From NCBI GenBank assembly GCA_963575745.1, contig CAUYUJ010019615.1, forward strand, positions 970,209-1,034,208: a DNA stretch of 64,000 bases. The letters run 5' to 3'. A program made the position numbers and the translations under genes. Within the stretch, counting starts at the first letter, position 1. Every line of letters begins with the position of its first letter. Source of the stretch: Prorocentrum cordatum. Taxonomy: Eukaryota > Sar > Dinophyceae > Prorocentrales > Prorocentraceae. Positions 1 through 9,759 of the stretch are shown here, piece by piece. Under the pieces are notes generated by a model. That model was not told the DNA's origin and searched no databases. It saw only the letters and a program-made list of their open reading frames with translations.

Positions 1-149
1 CTGATGCCTGAATCAAAACGAGGTCTCGAGCGGGGGCATCGTCTGTGAGTGAATCGCGAGGATGTCTCAGGCGGGAGCCCCCACGGGGCTCGGAATTCGT
101 GCTAGTAGTCCGAGCAGGTCCTCCGAATCCCGCAGTTGACGTCAGTTTT

Positions 150-290
150 CAAGAGGAAGCCCAGGAGCCCCCCGGAGGCCACAGGAGGCCCTGGGAGGTC
201 CCACGAGCACCCCGGGAGGTAGGTCCAGGAGGCCCCGGGAGGCCCCACAAGGCAACAGGAGGCCTTGGGATGCCCCAGGAGGACGCATGA
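150..290. repeat. degenerate GGAGGCCCC word repeat
   Basis: Short imperfect repeats built from the words GGAGGCCC and GGGAGGCCCC, spaced about 10-12 bases. It is the reverse-complement style of the CTTGGGGCC blocks further right. No gene is seen in bases 1-290; the open frames here are repeat readings. Confidence 0.5.
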
Positions 291-795
291 TGATGATGAG
301 GAGGAGGAGGAGGAGGAGGAGGAGGAGGAAGAGGAGGAGGGAGGGTGAGGAGGAGAAGGAGGGAGGAGGAGGAGAAAGGAAGAGGAAGAGGTGGCGCGAT
401 GAGGAGGAGGAGAAGGAGCAGGAGGAGGAGGAGGAGGAGGAGGGAGGAGGAGGAGGAGGAGGAGGAGGAGGAGAGGAGGAAGAGGAGGAGTAGAAGCTGG
501 AGGAGGAGGCGGAGGGGGAGGAGGAGGAGGAGGAGGAGGAGGAGGAGGAGGAGGAGGAGGCGAGATGAGGTCGAGGGGGAGAGGGGCGGGGAGGATGAGG
601 AGGCCGAAGAAGGAGTATTATGAGGATGCGGAGGAAGAGGACGCACGATGAGGAAGAGGAGGAGGAGAAGGAGGAGGAGGAGGCACGAGGAAGAGACGGA
701 TGCAGCATGATAGTGCGCGCGGAGGATAAGGAGGCAGGAAGAGGAGGACGAGGCAGGATGAGGAAGCAGGAGGAGAAGGAGGAGGCAGAAGGAGG
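287..795. repeat. (GAG)n polypurine array
   Basis: About 500 bases of nearly pure GAG/GGA triplets on the plus strand with scattered substitutions. It gives artificial Arg/Glu-rich frames on one strand and Ser/Leu-rich frames on the other. Such purine mirror tracts can form triplex DNA; that is general knowledge, not shown here. Confidence 0.9.
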
Positions 796-800
796 TATTT

Positions 801-1977
801 AGGAGGGGTCAGGAGGATATTCCCAGGCAAGCTAAACAGATTCTCGTGCGGGGTCCGACCATCGGAGTGCTTGCTACGATGTTGCAATGTGTGTTCGTGA
901 CGTCGGAATTTTTGGGTTGGGACGAAGTGGCGCTTCTGGCCACGGCGAGCCTCTGCCACGAACGAGCTCCCCAATCCGGATCTGAGGTTCGGCCCGAAAG
1001 ACGTGGCCCGTCCCGAATCCGAAGAGGTCTTCGTCTCAAGGCCGATTTGAAGTCAGATCCCAAGGTCTAAGCGGGCATGCCCTTCCGCCCTTGGCATGCG
1101 GATCAGACTGCGATTCATGATGTCAGCACGGGCGCGCCGTCCTGCGCATGCATGTCTCAAGCGTTTTGACAAGTCCGCCCGTGACGCCATGCAGGCGAAG
1201 CGCATCCTGCGCTCCTCTGGAGGCTTGCGTTGCGCTGCGCGCGCTTGCGGCGCGTATGGTCCGCGTGGCTGATCTCGGGCCCTGCGCCCCGTCAGCAAGC
1301 ACCGTGCTGCTTCCCCGGGGAGAGAGCGCGCGCGTGGCCCGCCTTGGTCTTACTATTGGTAGGGAGGGAGGCCAGGGCCGGATACGGCGTCTGGCTTCCG
1401 GCGCAGGGCAACACTGAGCCTGGAAGGGCTGGGAGGCGGGGAGGAATCGGCAGATGACCAGCGTGTGAAGCCGCCGAACTATCAGCGAGGGGCAGGAAGT
1501 GTCGTGAAGGCGATGTGGTGAGCGAGGCCCGGGGCATCCCGAGAGCCCAGCACGCCACGGTGCATTCCTTCCCTGTCTAAGAAGGGAACACCGTCCCGGG
1601 ACAGCTTTCGGAGGCCCGCCGCCACAGGAGGTTGGGTGCACGCAGGGAGTGCACGGAGAAAGCGCTGCACCATGAAGCGTTGGTTGCGCTCGTCGTATCT
1701 CCCACGTCTCCCAATATTGTTTCCAATGTTTCTTCTTATTCGTATTAACTTCGTTATTAGTCGTATGTATTGTTGTTCGTCTTATTCGTCTGATGTTTCT
1801 TCTCATCATGTTTCGTTTGAGTATGATGAGTATCTTCTTATTATTGCATAACTCCTAAGGTCCGCCCCCACACTCCGGGGCTCTTGGGGAAGGCAGAGGA
1901 GGGCGCGGTCTTCTATGTCGGAGGTTGGGCGTCAGCAGATGTGGGCATGCGCATGCATCAGGGGCAATGTTAGGGGC
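801..1977. other. no recognised gene
   Basis: Mixed-composition sequence with several short overlapping frames on both strands, none resembling a known family. A short AT-richer patch near 1700-1850 is rich in TATT/TCTT words. The missing first exon(s) of the EF-hand gene could lie here, but I could not identify one. Confidence 0.4.
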
Positions 1978-1985
1978 GGTAGGCC

Positions 1986-2115
1986 CATCGACCCCGAATC
2001 GCCCATTCACCGCCAGTAGGGGCTCAACAACTCGCCCACCCCAGGAGCGTGAGTTTTCCTCATCGTGGGCCTATCGTCGATCCATCGGCGACGCATCGCC
2101 GATTCCAGGTCGATG
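1986..2115. repeat. dispersed repeat, copy 1
   Basis: About 130 bases starting near CATCGACCCCGAATCGCCCA and ending in a CGATCCATCGGCGACGC-type stretch. It matches 33466-33588 in the same orientation with many substitutions. Function unknown; the GATGCATCGGCGA-like end also resembles the minisatellite at 9520-9665. Confidence 0.5.
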
Positions 2116-2142
2116 TTTTCCCCGCTAAACCCGTCCCTCCCT

Positions 2143-2316
2143 AACGTACCCTTGAGTCGGGTACGTCCCTCTAACAGGAAGAATTTTCAAAATACTCAAA
2201 CAATAGTCTGGGGGCGATGTTTCTACTATGTTTGAAATTGTTGAACAGTTTGGGGATATTTGTCTCTTTCGTCCAAAATCCGCATGTAGGAGGACATGCC
2301 CGACCTGAACGTACCC
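2143..2316. mobile_element. GTCGGGC-ended MITE, copy 1, with 9-bp TSD
   Basis: A 156-bp element (2152-2307) flanked by a perfect 9-bp direct repeat AACGTACCC (2143-2151 and 2308-2316). Its ends form an imperfect terminal inverted repeat starting near GTCGGGTACGTCC on the left and GTCGGGCATGTCC on the right (reverse complement), followed by GATTTT on both arms. It has no coding capacity. The 8-9 bp duplications of the two copies suggest a hAT- or Mutator-type transposase in trans; this is inference. A better-preserved copy sits at 22721-22913. Confidence 0.7.
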
Positions 2317-2376
2317 CCGTAATGCAGTTGCCAATGCTTGTCAGCAGGGGGGCATTGTGTGGAAGTGGGGCTAGAG

Positions 2377-2458
2377 GTGACGCACGAGCTCAAGCTGCCC
2401 CTGGAGGACGTCCGCATCGCCGCCAAGACTTTCAGGGAGTTCGCCACCTTCACCGAGG
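2377..2458 (+). CDS. EF-hand protein, exon 1 found (first EF-hand entry helix)
   Basis: Reads VTHELKLPLEDVR, then IAAKTFREFATFTEG, an amphipathic helix leading into a degenerate EF-hand loop. This is the layout of the E-helix in dinoflagellate calmodulin-like and calcium-dependent EF-hand proteins. The acceptor is probably GCTAGAG before 2377. The donor is read as G followed by GCGATA, a GC donor, leaving one base of a Gly codon. That base joins in frame to the exon at 6587, giving TEGEGKLLEGQLCKEEF. GGCGA is present at both sides of the junction, as is common at dinoflagellate splice sites. The true 5' end of the gene was not found. Exact acceptor uncertain. Confidence 0.6.
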
Positions 2459-2525
2459 GCGATAACTATGCCCCCCCTTTTCTCCTCCGCCTCCTGATTC
2501 CACTTCCGCCTTTCCCTCTTCTGGA

Positions 2526-2625
2526 TTCCCTTCGGGGATCCCCCGTCAAACTTGGGACGATCTGGAGAAAATTAACATGGCCCATGCGCAGGGATGACTC
2601 TCACGAATCGCGAAGTGTATACAAT
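2526..2625 (+). pseudogene. U6 snRNA pseudogene, degenerate copy
   Basis: Recognisable U6 sequence: CTTCGGGGAT stem, GGGACGAT, then AACATGGCCCATGCGCA, GGATGACTCTCACGAATCG and GAAGTGTATAC. The essential ACAGAG box is changed to a CTGGAG-like string. There is no T-run terminator after the gene. It shares the unusual GAAGTGTATAC 3' end with the copy at 4925. Lies about 70 bases after the first EF-hand exon, so inside the proposed intron. Confidence 0.75.
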
Positions 2626-2660
2626 TAGAACAACTCCTCCTGATCCCTCTTCCTCCTACT

Positions 2661-3015
2661 GGATCTGGCGCCCACGCGCTGGACCCACGCACCCGTAGTC
2701 CACGTTAGCGCGTGCCCGAAGAAGCTTCTGGGGGCCTTCTCCCCCGGGCCTTCTACGGTGGGGGCGTTCGTTGAGGAACGTGCCTTGGAGGCTGTAGACC
2801 CTGGGGATTCCTTATCCAGCGGGGGCGGTGGTGATATCCATGGCCGATCCACGATTGGAGTTCCACTGGCTCCCAGACCCTGGATTCCATATCAGAGGGT
2901 TCCTTGTCCTGTGCCCCCACCGTGCTGGATCTGGCGCCCACGCGCTGGACCCACGCATCCGTAGTCCACGTTAGCGCGTGACCGCAGAAGCCTCTTGGGG
3001 CCTTCTCCCCCAGAC
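2661..3015. repeat. pair of about 90-bp direct repeats
   Basis: Copies at 2661-2750 and 2927-3015, both beginning GGATCTGGCGCCCACGCGCT and containing TAGTCCACGTTAGCGCGTG, followed by a CCTTCTCCCCC stretch. Nearly identical over the first 60 bases. Spaced by 266 bases; origin unknown. Confidence 0.75.
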
Positions 3016-3935
3016 CGTCGTTACCCCTGCTGCCCCTTTACCACCAGCCCCTGGACGGCGCGAATAACTCAGAGATAAAACGGTGTTCTTGAATTGCTTG
3101 ATCTTGGAGGCAATTGTCGGAACCAGGGGTTGGTTATGAAAAGACGATCCGTGATGAACAAAGCATCGCTGGATTTCCTGGGAAGTGGTCGGAACTAACC
3201 AGGATCCCGTATCGAAAACGTCAAGTCGTCGGAGGCATGGGAAGGAGCCTTTTTAGAAGCACCTGGACTTGTCGACTTCCAGATCCAGGCGACACAAAAC
3301 GGATCGCGATGGTCAGTTTTGGACGGTTTCGGCATTCGGAGGCAGTCACCCTCTCTCGCGATCGTGCAACATCTTTTTAGGATGGAGCGATTTCCCATGA
3401 TGAAGTTCGAGACATACATGGGCCCACGTTGCAGAAAACAGCACGGCGATGGAGTTCTGTGTTGGGCCTTTGCAAGATGCGCGCTGCCCTCTCAGAAGGC
3501 GCGCATCTCGCACCATGCCTCTACCCTCTCCCCCGTCGTTTTTGTTTGCGGTGGTGGACCCCCGGAGTTGCCGACCCCGTCCCAATTCCCCGGCTGTGTG
3601 TCGGGCCTTCGATGAGCGAGGTAATTTGGAACCCATCTCGGGTACATGCGATGGGGGGGGGGTCAATCACCCTGGTAGCGGTGCGTCAGAATAGCCTTCC
3701 GAGGGTGCATCCCCGAGTTCCTTTTCTAGCTTGGACGGGGAATCTGGCTGCGGGGAACTCGAGGAGCCCCCCGCGAGGAGACTCACAAAAGGACCCCTGA
3801 GTTCTCGACCCCTTTCCCGAGGACCGGATTCTCGTCCCGAGCGGCTTTCTAGACGGCCTTGGGGTGGGGGGCCCAGCAAGGGCCCCAGTGGCCGAAGCTT
3901 GCCAAAATGTGCCCCCCTTGTTCTTTGGACCAGAC
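3016..3935. other. no recognised gene; dispersed repeat fragments
   Basis: No convincing exon. The segment around 3780-3900 resembles repeat fragments near 24.1 and 39.8 kb that carry a CTCGACCCC / GGACCGGATTCTC theme. Short G- and C-runs occur. Confidence 0.35.
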
Positions 3936-4075
3936 CACTCAGAGGAGGAAAAGGTACCTTCACCGCTACCCGTCCCTCTTCTTCGCGTTGTTGGGCCCCC
4001 GCAGGAGGCCCTCGTCGCCACCGCTGGAGCCGCTTCGAGATTCTGGTGAGAATGCCCCGATCGAGAGGGGATCCC
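3936..4075 (+). mobile_element. introner-like element, copy 1 (3' end decayed)
   Basis: Starts with the family 5' block CAGAGGAGGAAAAG then GTACCTTCACCGCTACCC, and contains the conserved core GAGGCCCTCGTCGCCACCGC and GAGATTCTGGT. The right inverted repeat is lost. Same orientation as the five other copies. No coding capacity. Confidence 0.7.
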
Positions 4076-4184
4076 CTCTCGTAAAGGGCTTAAGGGAATT
4101 CTGCTGTCCCTCGGCTCGCGCTGGAGCGGCGACGATCTCTCAAGCTCCGTTTTCGGGCGAAGCCCGAATTTGTTTCTCGCGAGG

Positions 4185-4398
4185 TGAACTGAACGGAACT
4201 GAACTGAACTGAACAGACTGGTCGCATCCGTTACGCAACGGTGTTATTCTCGGCCGCCAAGGGCTCAACCTATGGCGCAACCGATAGGAGACGGTGTTAT
4301 TCTCGGCCGCCGAGGGCGCAACCTATGGCGCAACCGATCGGACACGGTTTGATTCTTGGCCGCCGAGGGCGTAATGTATGGCGTTGAGCCGTTCTCTT
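4185..4398. repeat. (CTGAA)n followed by a 53-bp tandem repeat (3 units)
   Basis: About 35 bases of AACTG/CTGAA repeats are followed by three units starting ACGGTGTTATTCTCGGCCGC near 4238, 4291 and 4344. Each unit also contains TATGGCGCAACCGAT. The third unit is more diverged. Confidence 0.8.
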
Positions 4399-4439
4399 GA
4401 ACCGCAAGCGGGCCAGCGAGGGCGTCGAGGACCGAGGTG

Positions 4440-4620
4440 CCAGGAGAAGGAGTATGAGCAGGAGGAGGAAGAGGAAAAACGAGAACGAGGTCCTAGATGA
4501 GGACGACGAGCAGGAGCTGGAGCAGGAGAAAGACAAAGAAGACGAGGAGGATGAGGAGGAGGATGAGGACGACGACGACGACGATCAGGATGGGGATGAG
4601 GATGAGGAATACGAGTCGTA
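4440..4620. repeat. GAN-rich (Glu/Asp-type) low-complexity tract
   Basis: Purine-rich array with GAG, GAC and GAT triplets; in one frame it reads as a run of Glu and Asp. No flanking domain supports a real acidic protein. Confidence 0.75.
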
Positions 4621-4924
4621 CGAGGACGAAGTGTGGGCATTCGAATGCGTGCGGGTCTAAGTCTACGCCCGATGTATGCTCGCCCTTTGGGCTGGCGGTG
4701 GGGCCCAAGCGGCGAGCTGTCTTGTGATCTGAGTGATTGGGATGCCCAGCTATCGATTCTGGTTCTCCCAGGCTCACGCAGATTGAGCTCGGTGCCCCTT
4801 TATTCATCCCCGAACAAGTCGACCGAAGAAGAGCTGTCAAGCCCTTGGGGCCTTCTGGGGGCCCCACCTCTCCCGCGCGACGCCCACGGAACCAGGGGCC
4901 CTCCTTCTGGCCTCGCTTTTGGAC

Positions 4925-5020
4925 CCCCTTCGGGGATCATCCGCTGAAATTGGAGCGATACAGAGAAGATTCGCCTGGCCCCTGCGCAAGGATGATACGC
5001 ACAAATCGAGAAGTGTATAC
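4925..5020 (+). pseudogene. U6 snRNA copy with altered AGC triad
   Basis: Strong match to U6: AAATTGGAGCGATACAGAGA, then AGATTCGCCTGGCCCCTGCG, CAAGGATGATACGCAC and AAATCGAGAAG. The ACAGAG box that pairs with the 5' splice site is intact. The catalytic AGC triad (normally in GATTAGCATGG) reads CGC. No T-run terminator follows GAAGTGTATACGATCC. U6 is the catalytic RNA of the spliceosome; this copy is probably a pseudogene or retro-copy, though a divergent U6 variant cannot be excluded by eye. Confidence 0.85.
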
Positions 5021-5143
5021 GATCCTCCTGGCCTCGCGGCCTTCTGGGGCCCCCGCAGAGCCCCCCCCCCCGCGCCAGCGCTGACGCTGCGCCGCCCCCC
5101 TCCCCGGGCCCCCAACGGAGACCCGCCGGCTGTGTCCCCAAGG

Positions 5144-5258
5144 GTCGTCGTCGTCGTCGTCGTCGTTGTCGTCGTCGTCGTCGTCGTCGTGGTCGTGGTC
5201 GTCGTCGTCGTCGTCGTCGTCCGTCGTCGCCGTCGTCGTCGTGGTCGTCGTCGTCGTG

Positions 5259-5301
<43 letters not shown>

Positions 5302-5345
5302 GTGTCGTCGTCGTCGTCGTCGACGTCGACGTCGGTGTCGGCGCC
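5144..5345. repeat. (GTC/TCG)n trinucleotide array
   Basis: About 200 bases of GTC repeats, with a few CGC and GTG interruptions. It produces artificial Val, Ser, Arg, Asp and Thr homopolymer frames on both strands. Confidence 0.95.
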
Positions 5346-5350
5346 GCTGT

Positions 5351-6097
5351 CGTCGCCGTCGCCGCGCTTGTCCTTGATTTCCTGGCCGTCCTGCTGGAGG
5401 AGGAGGCCTCGGGGAAAGGTGGGCGGCGGCGACGGCAACCACGAGTCAAACGAAAAAGCGTCTTACACATGCCGACGGAGTCGACGAATTCGGACCTCAG
5501 GGGGTCTCCAGGTACCTCCAGATCCAGACCCCCATGCGTCGCGAAACAGCATGTGTGGCCAGCTTCCTTCGTACGCTTGGCGTCTGAAGGCCATTTGCGT
5601 GGCACAGGACCATGCAGAAACACTCACTGCAGATCTGGATCAACAGTACATGTCCGTATGATTTGCCTTCTGAAGCCCTAGAGATTACCAGTCCCCGAAA
5701 TTGCTGTGGCGGATAAGTTTTGGCATTGGATTCACCGCCCACAGGTCAAGAAGACAATGTAGAACGACAGTGATAAATGCCAGAGATGCCGTCACGCAGG
5801 AGCGCCGTGTGCGACCTGCTCGTTGGCGTCGTCTTCGCGCGCGGGACGATTTAATTGTCCTCTCCAGTTTCACCTCAGCGGCTGAAGCGATGCTGTCGAA
5901 CCGGCCCCCAGTCGGCCCCCTGGTGTCAGTCGCACCCTCCATCAGATTGCAAAGTTCAGCTGAACATCGGCCCAGGTAACGGAGATTTCCTTGGAGCTAC
6001 TCCATTGAGCTCAGTCTGGATGCAATCCGTCGCCCTGAAGGAAGAGGAGCGGCGAGTGGAGCGGGCCCTGTGCCTTGGAGCGTTCTCCAGAACCAGC
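5351..6097. other. no recognised gene
   Basis: Mixed sequence with several short frames; none resembles a family I know and no EF-hand exon is visible. Confidence 0.35.
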
Positions 6098-6205
6098 TCC
6101 TCCTCCTCCTCCTCCTTCTCCTCCTCCTCCTCCTTCTCCTCCTCTTCCTCCTTCTCCTCCTCCTCCTCTTTCCTCCTCCTCCTCCTCCTCCTTCTCCTCC
6201 TCGGC
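6098..6205. repeat. (CTC)n array
   Basis: CTC/TCC triplets on the plus strand, about 105 bases. Source of poly-Ser, poly-Leu and poly-Pro frames. Confidence 0.9.
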
Positions 6206-6586
6206 TTGCGGCCCCTGGATCTGCGGAGTGTTGGGACGGCGAAGAGTTGCCAGGATTCCGTTCCTCCCGGGGCCTGCTCCCATCGTGCTACGAGGGTCCC
6301 ATTTAGCTCTGCGGCCACTTGCGAGCCCTACCCCTGCGGGTCCGGCCGGCGCTGGGGCATCGGACACGCCCGCTGGTGTCCGCACGGCTGCAGGCATGCT
6401 CCGAATGCGAAGCCCCGGCCAGCGTTTTCGAGATCCGACCTGCAGAGGGATGGGGTTCGCACGTGGCTGCCTAGTAGTAACCCTCCAGTGTTGCCCAACG
6501 GGCCCTAGTCGTGCACACGAAGGCCTCGCCCGGGAGCTTCCCCCTACAAGTGGCGTCGCGTCCCCTCGCCGCGAGCGGCCCACAAG

Positions 6587-6636
6587 GCGAGGGGAAGCTG
6601 CTGGAGGGGCAGCTGTGCAAGGAGGAGTTCGAGAAG
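6587..6636 (+). CDS. EF-hand protein, exon 2 (first EF-hand loop end and exit helix)
   Basis: Reads EGKLLEGQLCKEEFEK after completing the Gly codon opened by the previous exon. It gives the second half of a degenerate first EF-hand loop with the typical EEF start of the exit helix. The acceptor is CCCACAAG before GCGAGG; the donor is AAG followed by GTGCGC, a canonical GT donor at phase 0. It joins in frame to the exon at 10678, giving EEFEKLVCKLSG. Lies between the (CTC)n array and a Stowaway-like MITE. The surrounding frame is unconserved, supporting a 50-base exon. Confidence 0.65.
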
Positions 6637-7106
6637 GTGCGCTGGCGTGCGGCGCACTTTTGGTCCCGCTGGCTGCATGCATCCACGGCCGAGCATATGA
6701 TTAACAAACCTCCCCCCGAGCAGCCGGCCAGCGTTTCCCTACCAATCTTCTGGCGAGCTGGCCCAGTTTCTTGAGCGCGCTCGCCCATGCGGCGTAGCTC
6801 AAAGCTGGCCCAGGTCTGCCTCAAGAAGCTTCTGGAAAGCTGGCCCAGATTCCTTCGCTCATGGTTTTTCTTGATCGTGGATTCGCCTGTAGTTGTACTT
6901 GTAGCACAGGCACTATTGCACCGTTCTCGGCGCCCCCGTACCTCGCATAAAGCCTCGCCATTACCCAAGCGGCGAAGCTAGCAGAGCAAGATGGGCACAC
7001 ACTAAGAGCCGAGAAGTTCATGAACGCACGCGGGTGCAGGGCGGACTTCTTCGGGAGGGCAGGCGAGTATCAATGGCAGGCTGCCGTTGGGAGCGCTTCA
7101 GCGTGT

Positions 7107-7277
7107 TACAGTCAAAAACCCTAATAAGGACGCGCGACTTGGGTACCCTTGCGTCCTTGCTCTTCCTTGCTCTTGCGTCCTTGAGGTTTTCGTCGTCCGC
7201 CGCCCTAAAAATCCCAACTTCGGCTTCCAAGGGTCTTGCGTCCTTACCGTGCGTCCTTATTAGGGTGTTTGACTGTA
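7107..7277. mobile_element. Stowaway-like (Tc1/mariner) MITE with TA duplication
   Basis: A 167-bp element (7109-7275) with terminal inverted repeats CAGTCAAAAACCCTAATAAG on the left and CAGTCAAACACCCTAATAAG on the right, continuing to GGACGC. It is flanked by TA on both sides (7107-7108 and 7276-7277). TIRs beginning CAGT and a TA duplication are hallmarks of the Tc1/mariner superfamily. Non-coding; GCGTCCTT words repeat inside. Confidence 0.8.
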
Positions 7278-7457
7278 CTCCTTCCGAAGACCTGGCGTAT
7301 CTTCAACGACAGCACGCCGATGGGCTCCCCGCGGCGGCGAGCGATTGATGCTGCTGCTGCTCCTCCACGGGTGGTCCCTCCCTCCCTCCCTCCCTCGCTC
7401 CGCACGAAGTGCCATGAAGAACACGTGTCATGAGGGAAACGTGTGATCGGAGGTGTC

Positions 7458-7626
7458 CTAGAGGAGGAACAGGTACCCATACCTGTACCCTACCCTCGTT
7501 TTGCCATTCTTAGGCTTCCTGCGAGGCCCTCGTCGCCACCGCTGGATTCGCATCGAAATCCTGGTCAGAACGCGTCCCGGGAGAGGTCCGGGGAGTAGCG
7601 GTATCGGTACCTTTTGGTTTCCTCAG
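7458..7626 (+). mobile_element. introner-like element, copy 2
   Basis: 5' block TAGAGGAGGAACAG, then GTACCCATACC. The core is GAGGCCCTCGTCGCCACCGC and the right arm GGGGAGTAGCGGTATCGGTA, followed by a pyrimidine tract and CAG at 7624-7626. From GT at 7473 to AG at 7626 it has the form of a 154-base GT-AG intron, with GGTACC-type inverted repeats near the ends. Confidence 0.8.
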
Positions 7627-7639
7627 TGTGTGGCAGTTT

Positions 7640-8190
7640 TTGTGGCTCACTCGATCTCCCGGCGATCCGATGCGGCCCGATGCTTATACGTCGCTGTCGT
7701 GCATCATGGCACGGCCGAGCCGGTTCGATCTCGACCGCGTGCCGATTCGGCCCGATTCGACCGATTCTGTGTTGATTGATCATGCAATTTGGGAACTATC
7801 TTCTAGTTCTTAGGATGCAACTCTTGGGAGGTGAAGTTCAGCATCGCCGCTGAATTATCCGTTCTCGAAAACCAGCCGAATCCATCATAGTCCGAACTAG
7901 TCCTGTTTATCCCACTAAATTTCATCCTGGGCTTACTCCGGCCAGGAGTTACCTCAACCTTTCGGTCTGATTGGTAGCGCGTTGGCCAGACACTTGTTGT
8001 CACGGCTAGGCTCCCTTCCTCTCCCCAGCGGGGATGGAGGTCGCGGGCTCGCCCGCCCGCCCCCAGGGCGGACAAACATCTTGCCCCCTCTTGCCTCGAT
8101 CCTCCTCGTTGTCCCATCTTCTCCTCCCTGTTCCCCTGCACCCCTGTCCTCCTCATTCTCCGTCTCTCCCCCCCACCCCCCGTCCTTCTT
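7640..8190. other. no gene; CGAT-rich patch then mixed sequence
   Basis: 7650-7775 is rich in CGATCCGATGCGGCCCGATG-like words, similar in style to 50580-50660. The rest shows no recognisable gene. Confidence 0.4.
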
Positions 8191-8195
8191 CCTGC

Positions 8196-8258
8196 CTCTT
8201 CCTCCTCCTCCTCCTCCTCCTCCTCCTCCTCCTCCTCCTCCTCCTCCTCCCACGCCCG
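8196..8258. repeat. (CTC)n array
   Basis: About 60 bases of uninterrupted CTC triplets inside a wider C/T-rich stretch (8090-8400). Confidence 0.9.
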
Positions 8259-8514
8259 CCTCCTCCGTGACTCCCTTGTTCTGGGCGTCTCCCAAGCCTC
8301 CTCCTCTTTCTCCCCCTCTTCCTCGAATTCTCACCCCCATCCCCAAGTCTTCCTCCTCGTCCTCCTCCTTCGTTCTCTTTTTTCTCGACAGCTCCCCGTG
8401 GTCTGACGGCCCAGACGTGCCGGTCGGGCGATCCGCGCGTTTCGCGGGAGACTTTCTTCCCTCCAAGGTATAAGGTTCTGGAGCCTGGAACTCCCGACAG
8501 GTGCATCGATGGTG

Positions 8515-8920
8515 GGGTGGGGGTTGAAAAATGTGGTTCTCGCCTCAGCGCTGCGCACTTTCGTCACAACGTTTCCAACAGCTGCAAGGCTGGAGGGGAG
8601 CGGTGTTCCGTGGCGCCGCGCACATTCGTGTTTAACGTTTGCATCATTACCATTAACAGCAGTAATGGAGGGCGGGCCGTTTGCAGTATGGAGCTCTCGA
8701 GTTTGCGCCGCGCTCATTCTCTCTTAAAGCTTGCAACGGCTGCAAGGATGGAAGGCGGCGGCTCCTTTCTCAGAATGGGGCTTTCGTCTAAGTGTTGCTC
8801 GAAGTTATGCTAAAACATTGCAGCAGCTACGGGGATGGAGGACGGCTCGTTTTCAACCAGGAGCTCTTCCCTCAGCGCCGCGCGCAGTTGTGTCACCAGC
8901 TTGAGGCAGCGTGAGCGAAT
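8515..8920. repeat. degenerate tandem repeat, about 100-bp unit
   Basis: Four poorly conserved units share words such as GCTGCAAGG(A/C)TGGA, GGAGCTCT and GCGCCGCGC. The segment has no plausible coding content. Confidence 0.5.
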
Positions 8921-9519
8921 GAACGCGTTTTTTGTTGTTGTTCTCCAGCATGGGATTCGAGTTCGAAACGCCCGAACCGAAAGGCGACAAGCCTGGAACA
9001 ACGGCACTCGCTCCGCGGTCGAAGGGCGGGTCCGATGCAGAATGGGGCTCGCGCTTAGGACGCCCTCGCAGCGCACGAATCGAACCGCCACTTCCTACCA
9101 GTCACGCGCGGGGCCCCCGCCGAACTGGCAGGCCCCTGGCGTGCTTGGTCTTTCAACGGGGAGCCTCTTGTAGTGTAAAAGGACGGCTCGCTGGGCTTCG
9201 TGAGGAAAGGGGCTCGGGGCGGGAGGGTGTGCTGCGGCAGCTTTGATGCGGCTTGGGTCTATTTTGGTCCCTCCTCCTCGTCGCCCTCACCCGTGGACAT
9301 CCGGCATCTGACTTTTTTTTTCTGACCGCGTGGCTGCCCAGAGGTTGGGTCCCTTCCACTGGACCGGCTTTTCATCCTGCTTTTTTTTTGACGGTCCCAG
9401 GGCCTGCTGAGGGAACCCAGGAGCAGAACACATTGCCAAACCCTTACGTCGGGATTCTGCCACAAAGAGAGAGTTCTGGGCCTCCCAGATGGGGTCGGAG
9501 CAGAAAGGGTCGAAGGATC
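8921..9519. other. no gene; dispersed repeat fragment
   Basis: Around 9330-9480 lies a fragment with TTTTTTTTGACGGTCCC, similar to 12130-12190 (GTTTTTGACGGTCCCGGGG) and, reversed, to 51930-51960. No coding sequence recognised. Confidence 0.4.
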
Positions 9520-9665
9520 GCGCCGCGTCGCCGATGCATCGCCGATGCGGCTCGATGTGAGCCTGGTTATCTCCACGCCAACGTGGCCGATGCATCGGCG
9601 ACGTCGTCGGTGCATCTCCGATGTATCGTGGATGTATCGGTGATGCATTGGCGATGCGGCGCGCT
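9520..9665. repeat. CGATGCATCGGCGA minisatellite
   Basis: About ten imperfect copies of CGATGCATCGGCGA-like words, many palindromic (GATGCATC). Irregular 14-20 base spacing. Confidence 0.75.
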
Positions 9666-9705
9666 CCTCCGACCACATGTACTCGGACCCCATCTAGGAG
9701 TCATT

Positions 9706-9758
9706 CTCCTCCTCCTCCTCCTCCTCCTCCTCCTCCTCCTCCTCCCCTCCTTCTCTTT
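9706..9758. repeat. (CTC)n array
   Basis: About 50 bases of pure CTC triplets. Confidence 0.9.
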
Positions 9759-9759
9759 C

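Noticed and set aside
142-708. Long minus-strand Ser/Pro-rich frames over the first GAG array
   Set aside because: Homopolymer readings of a trinucleotide array in every frame; no domain, start context or splice signals.
8940-8970. tRNA-like GTTCGAAAC string
   Set aside because: A GGATTCGAGTTCGAAACG string resembles a T-loop, but no acceptor stem, D-arm or anticodon arm could be folded around it.
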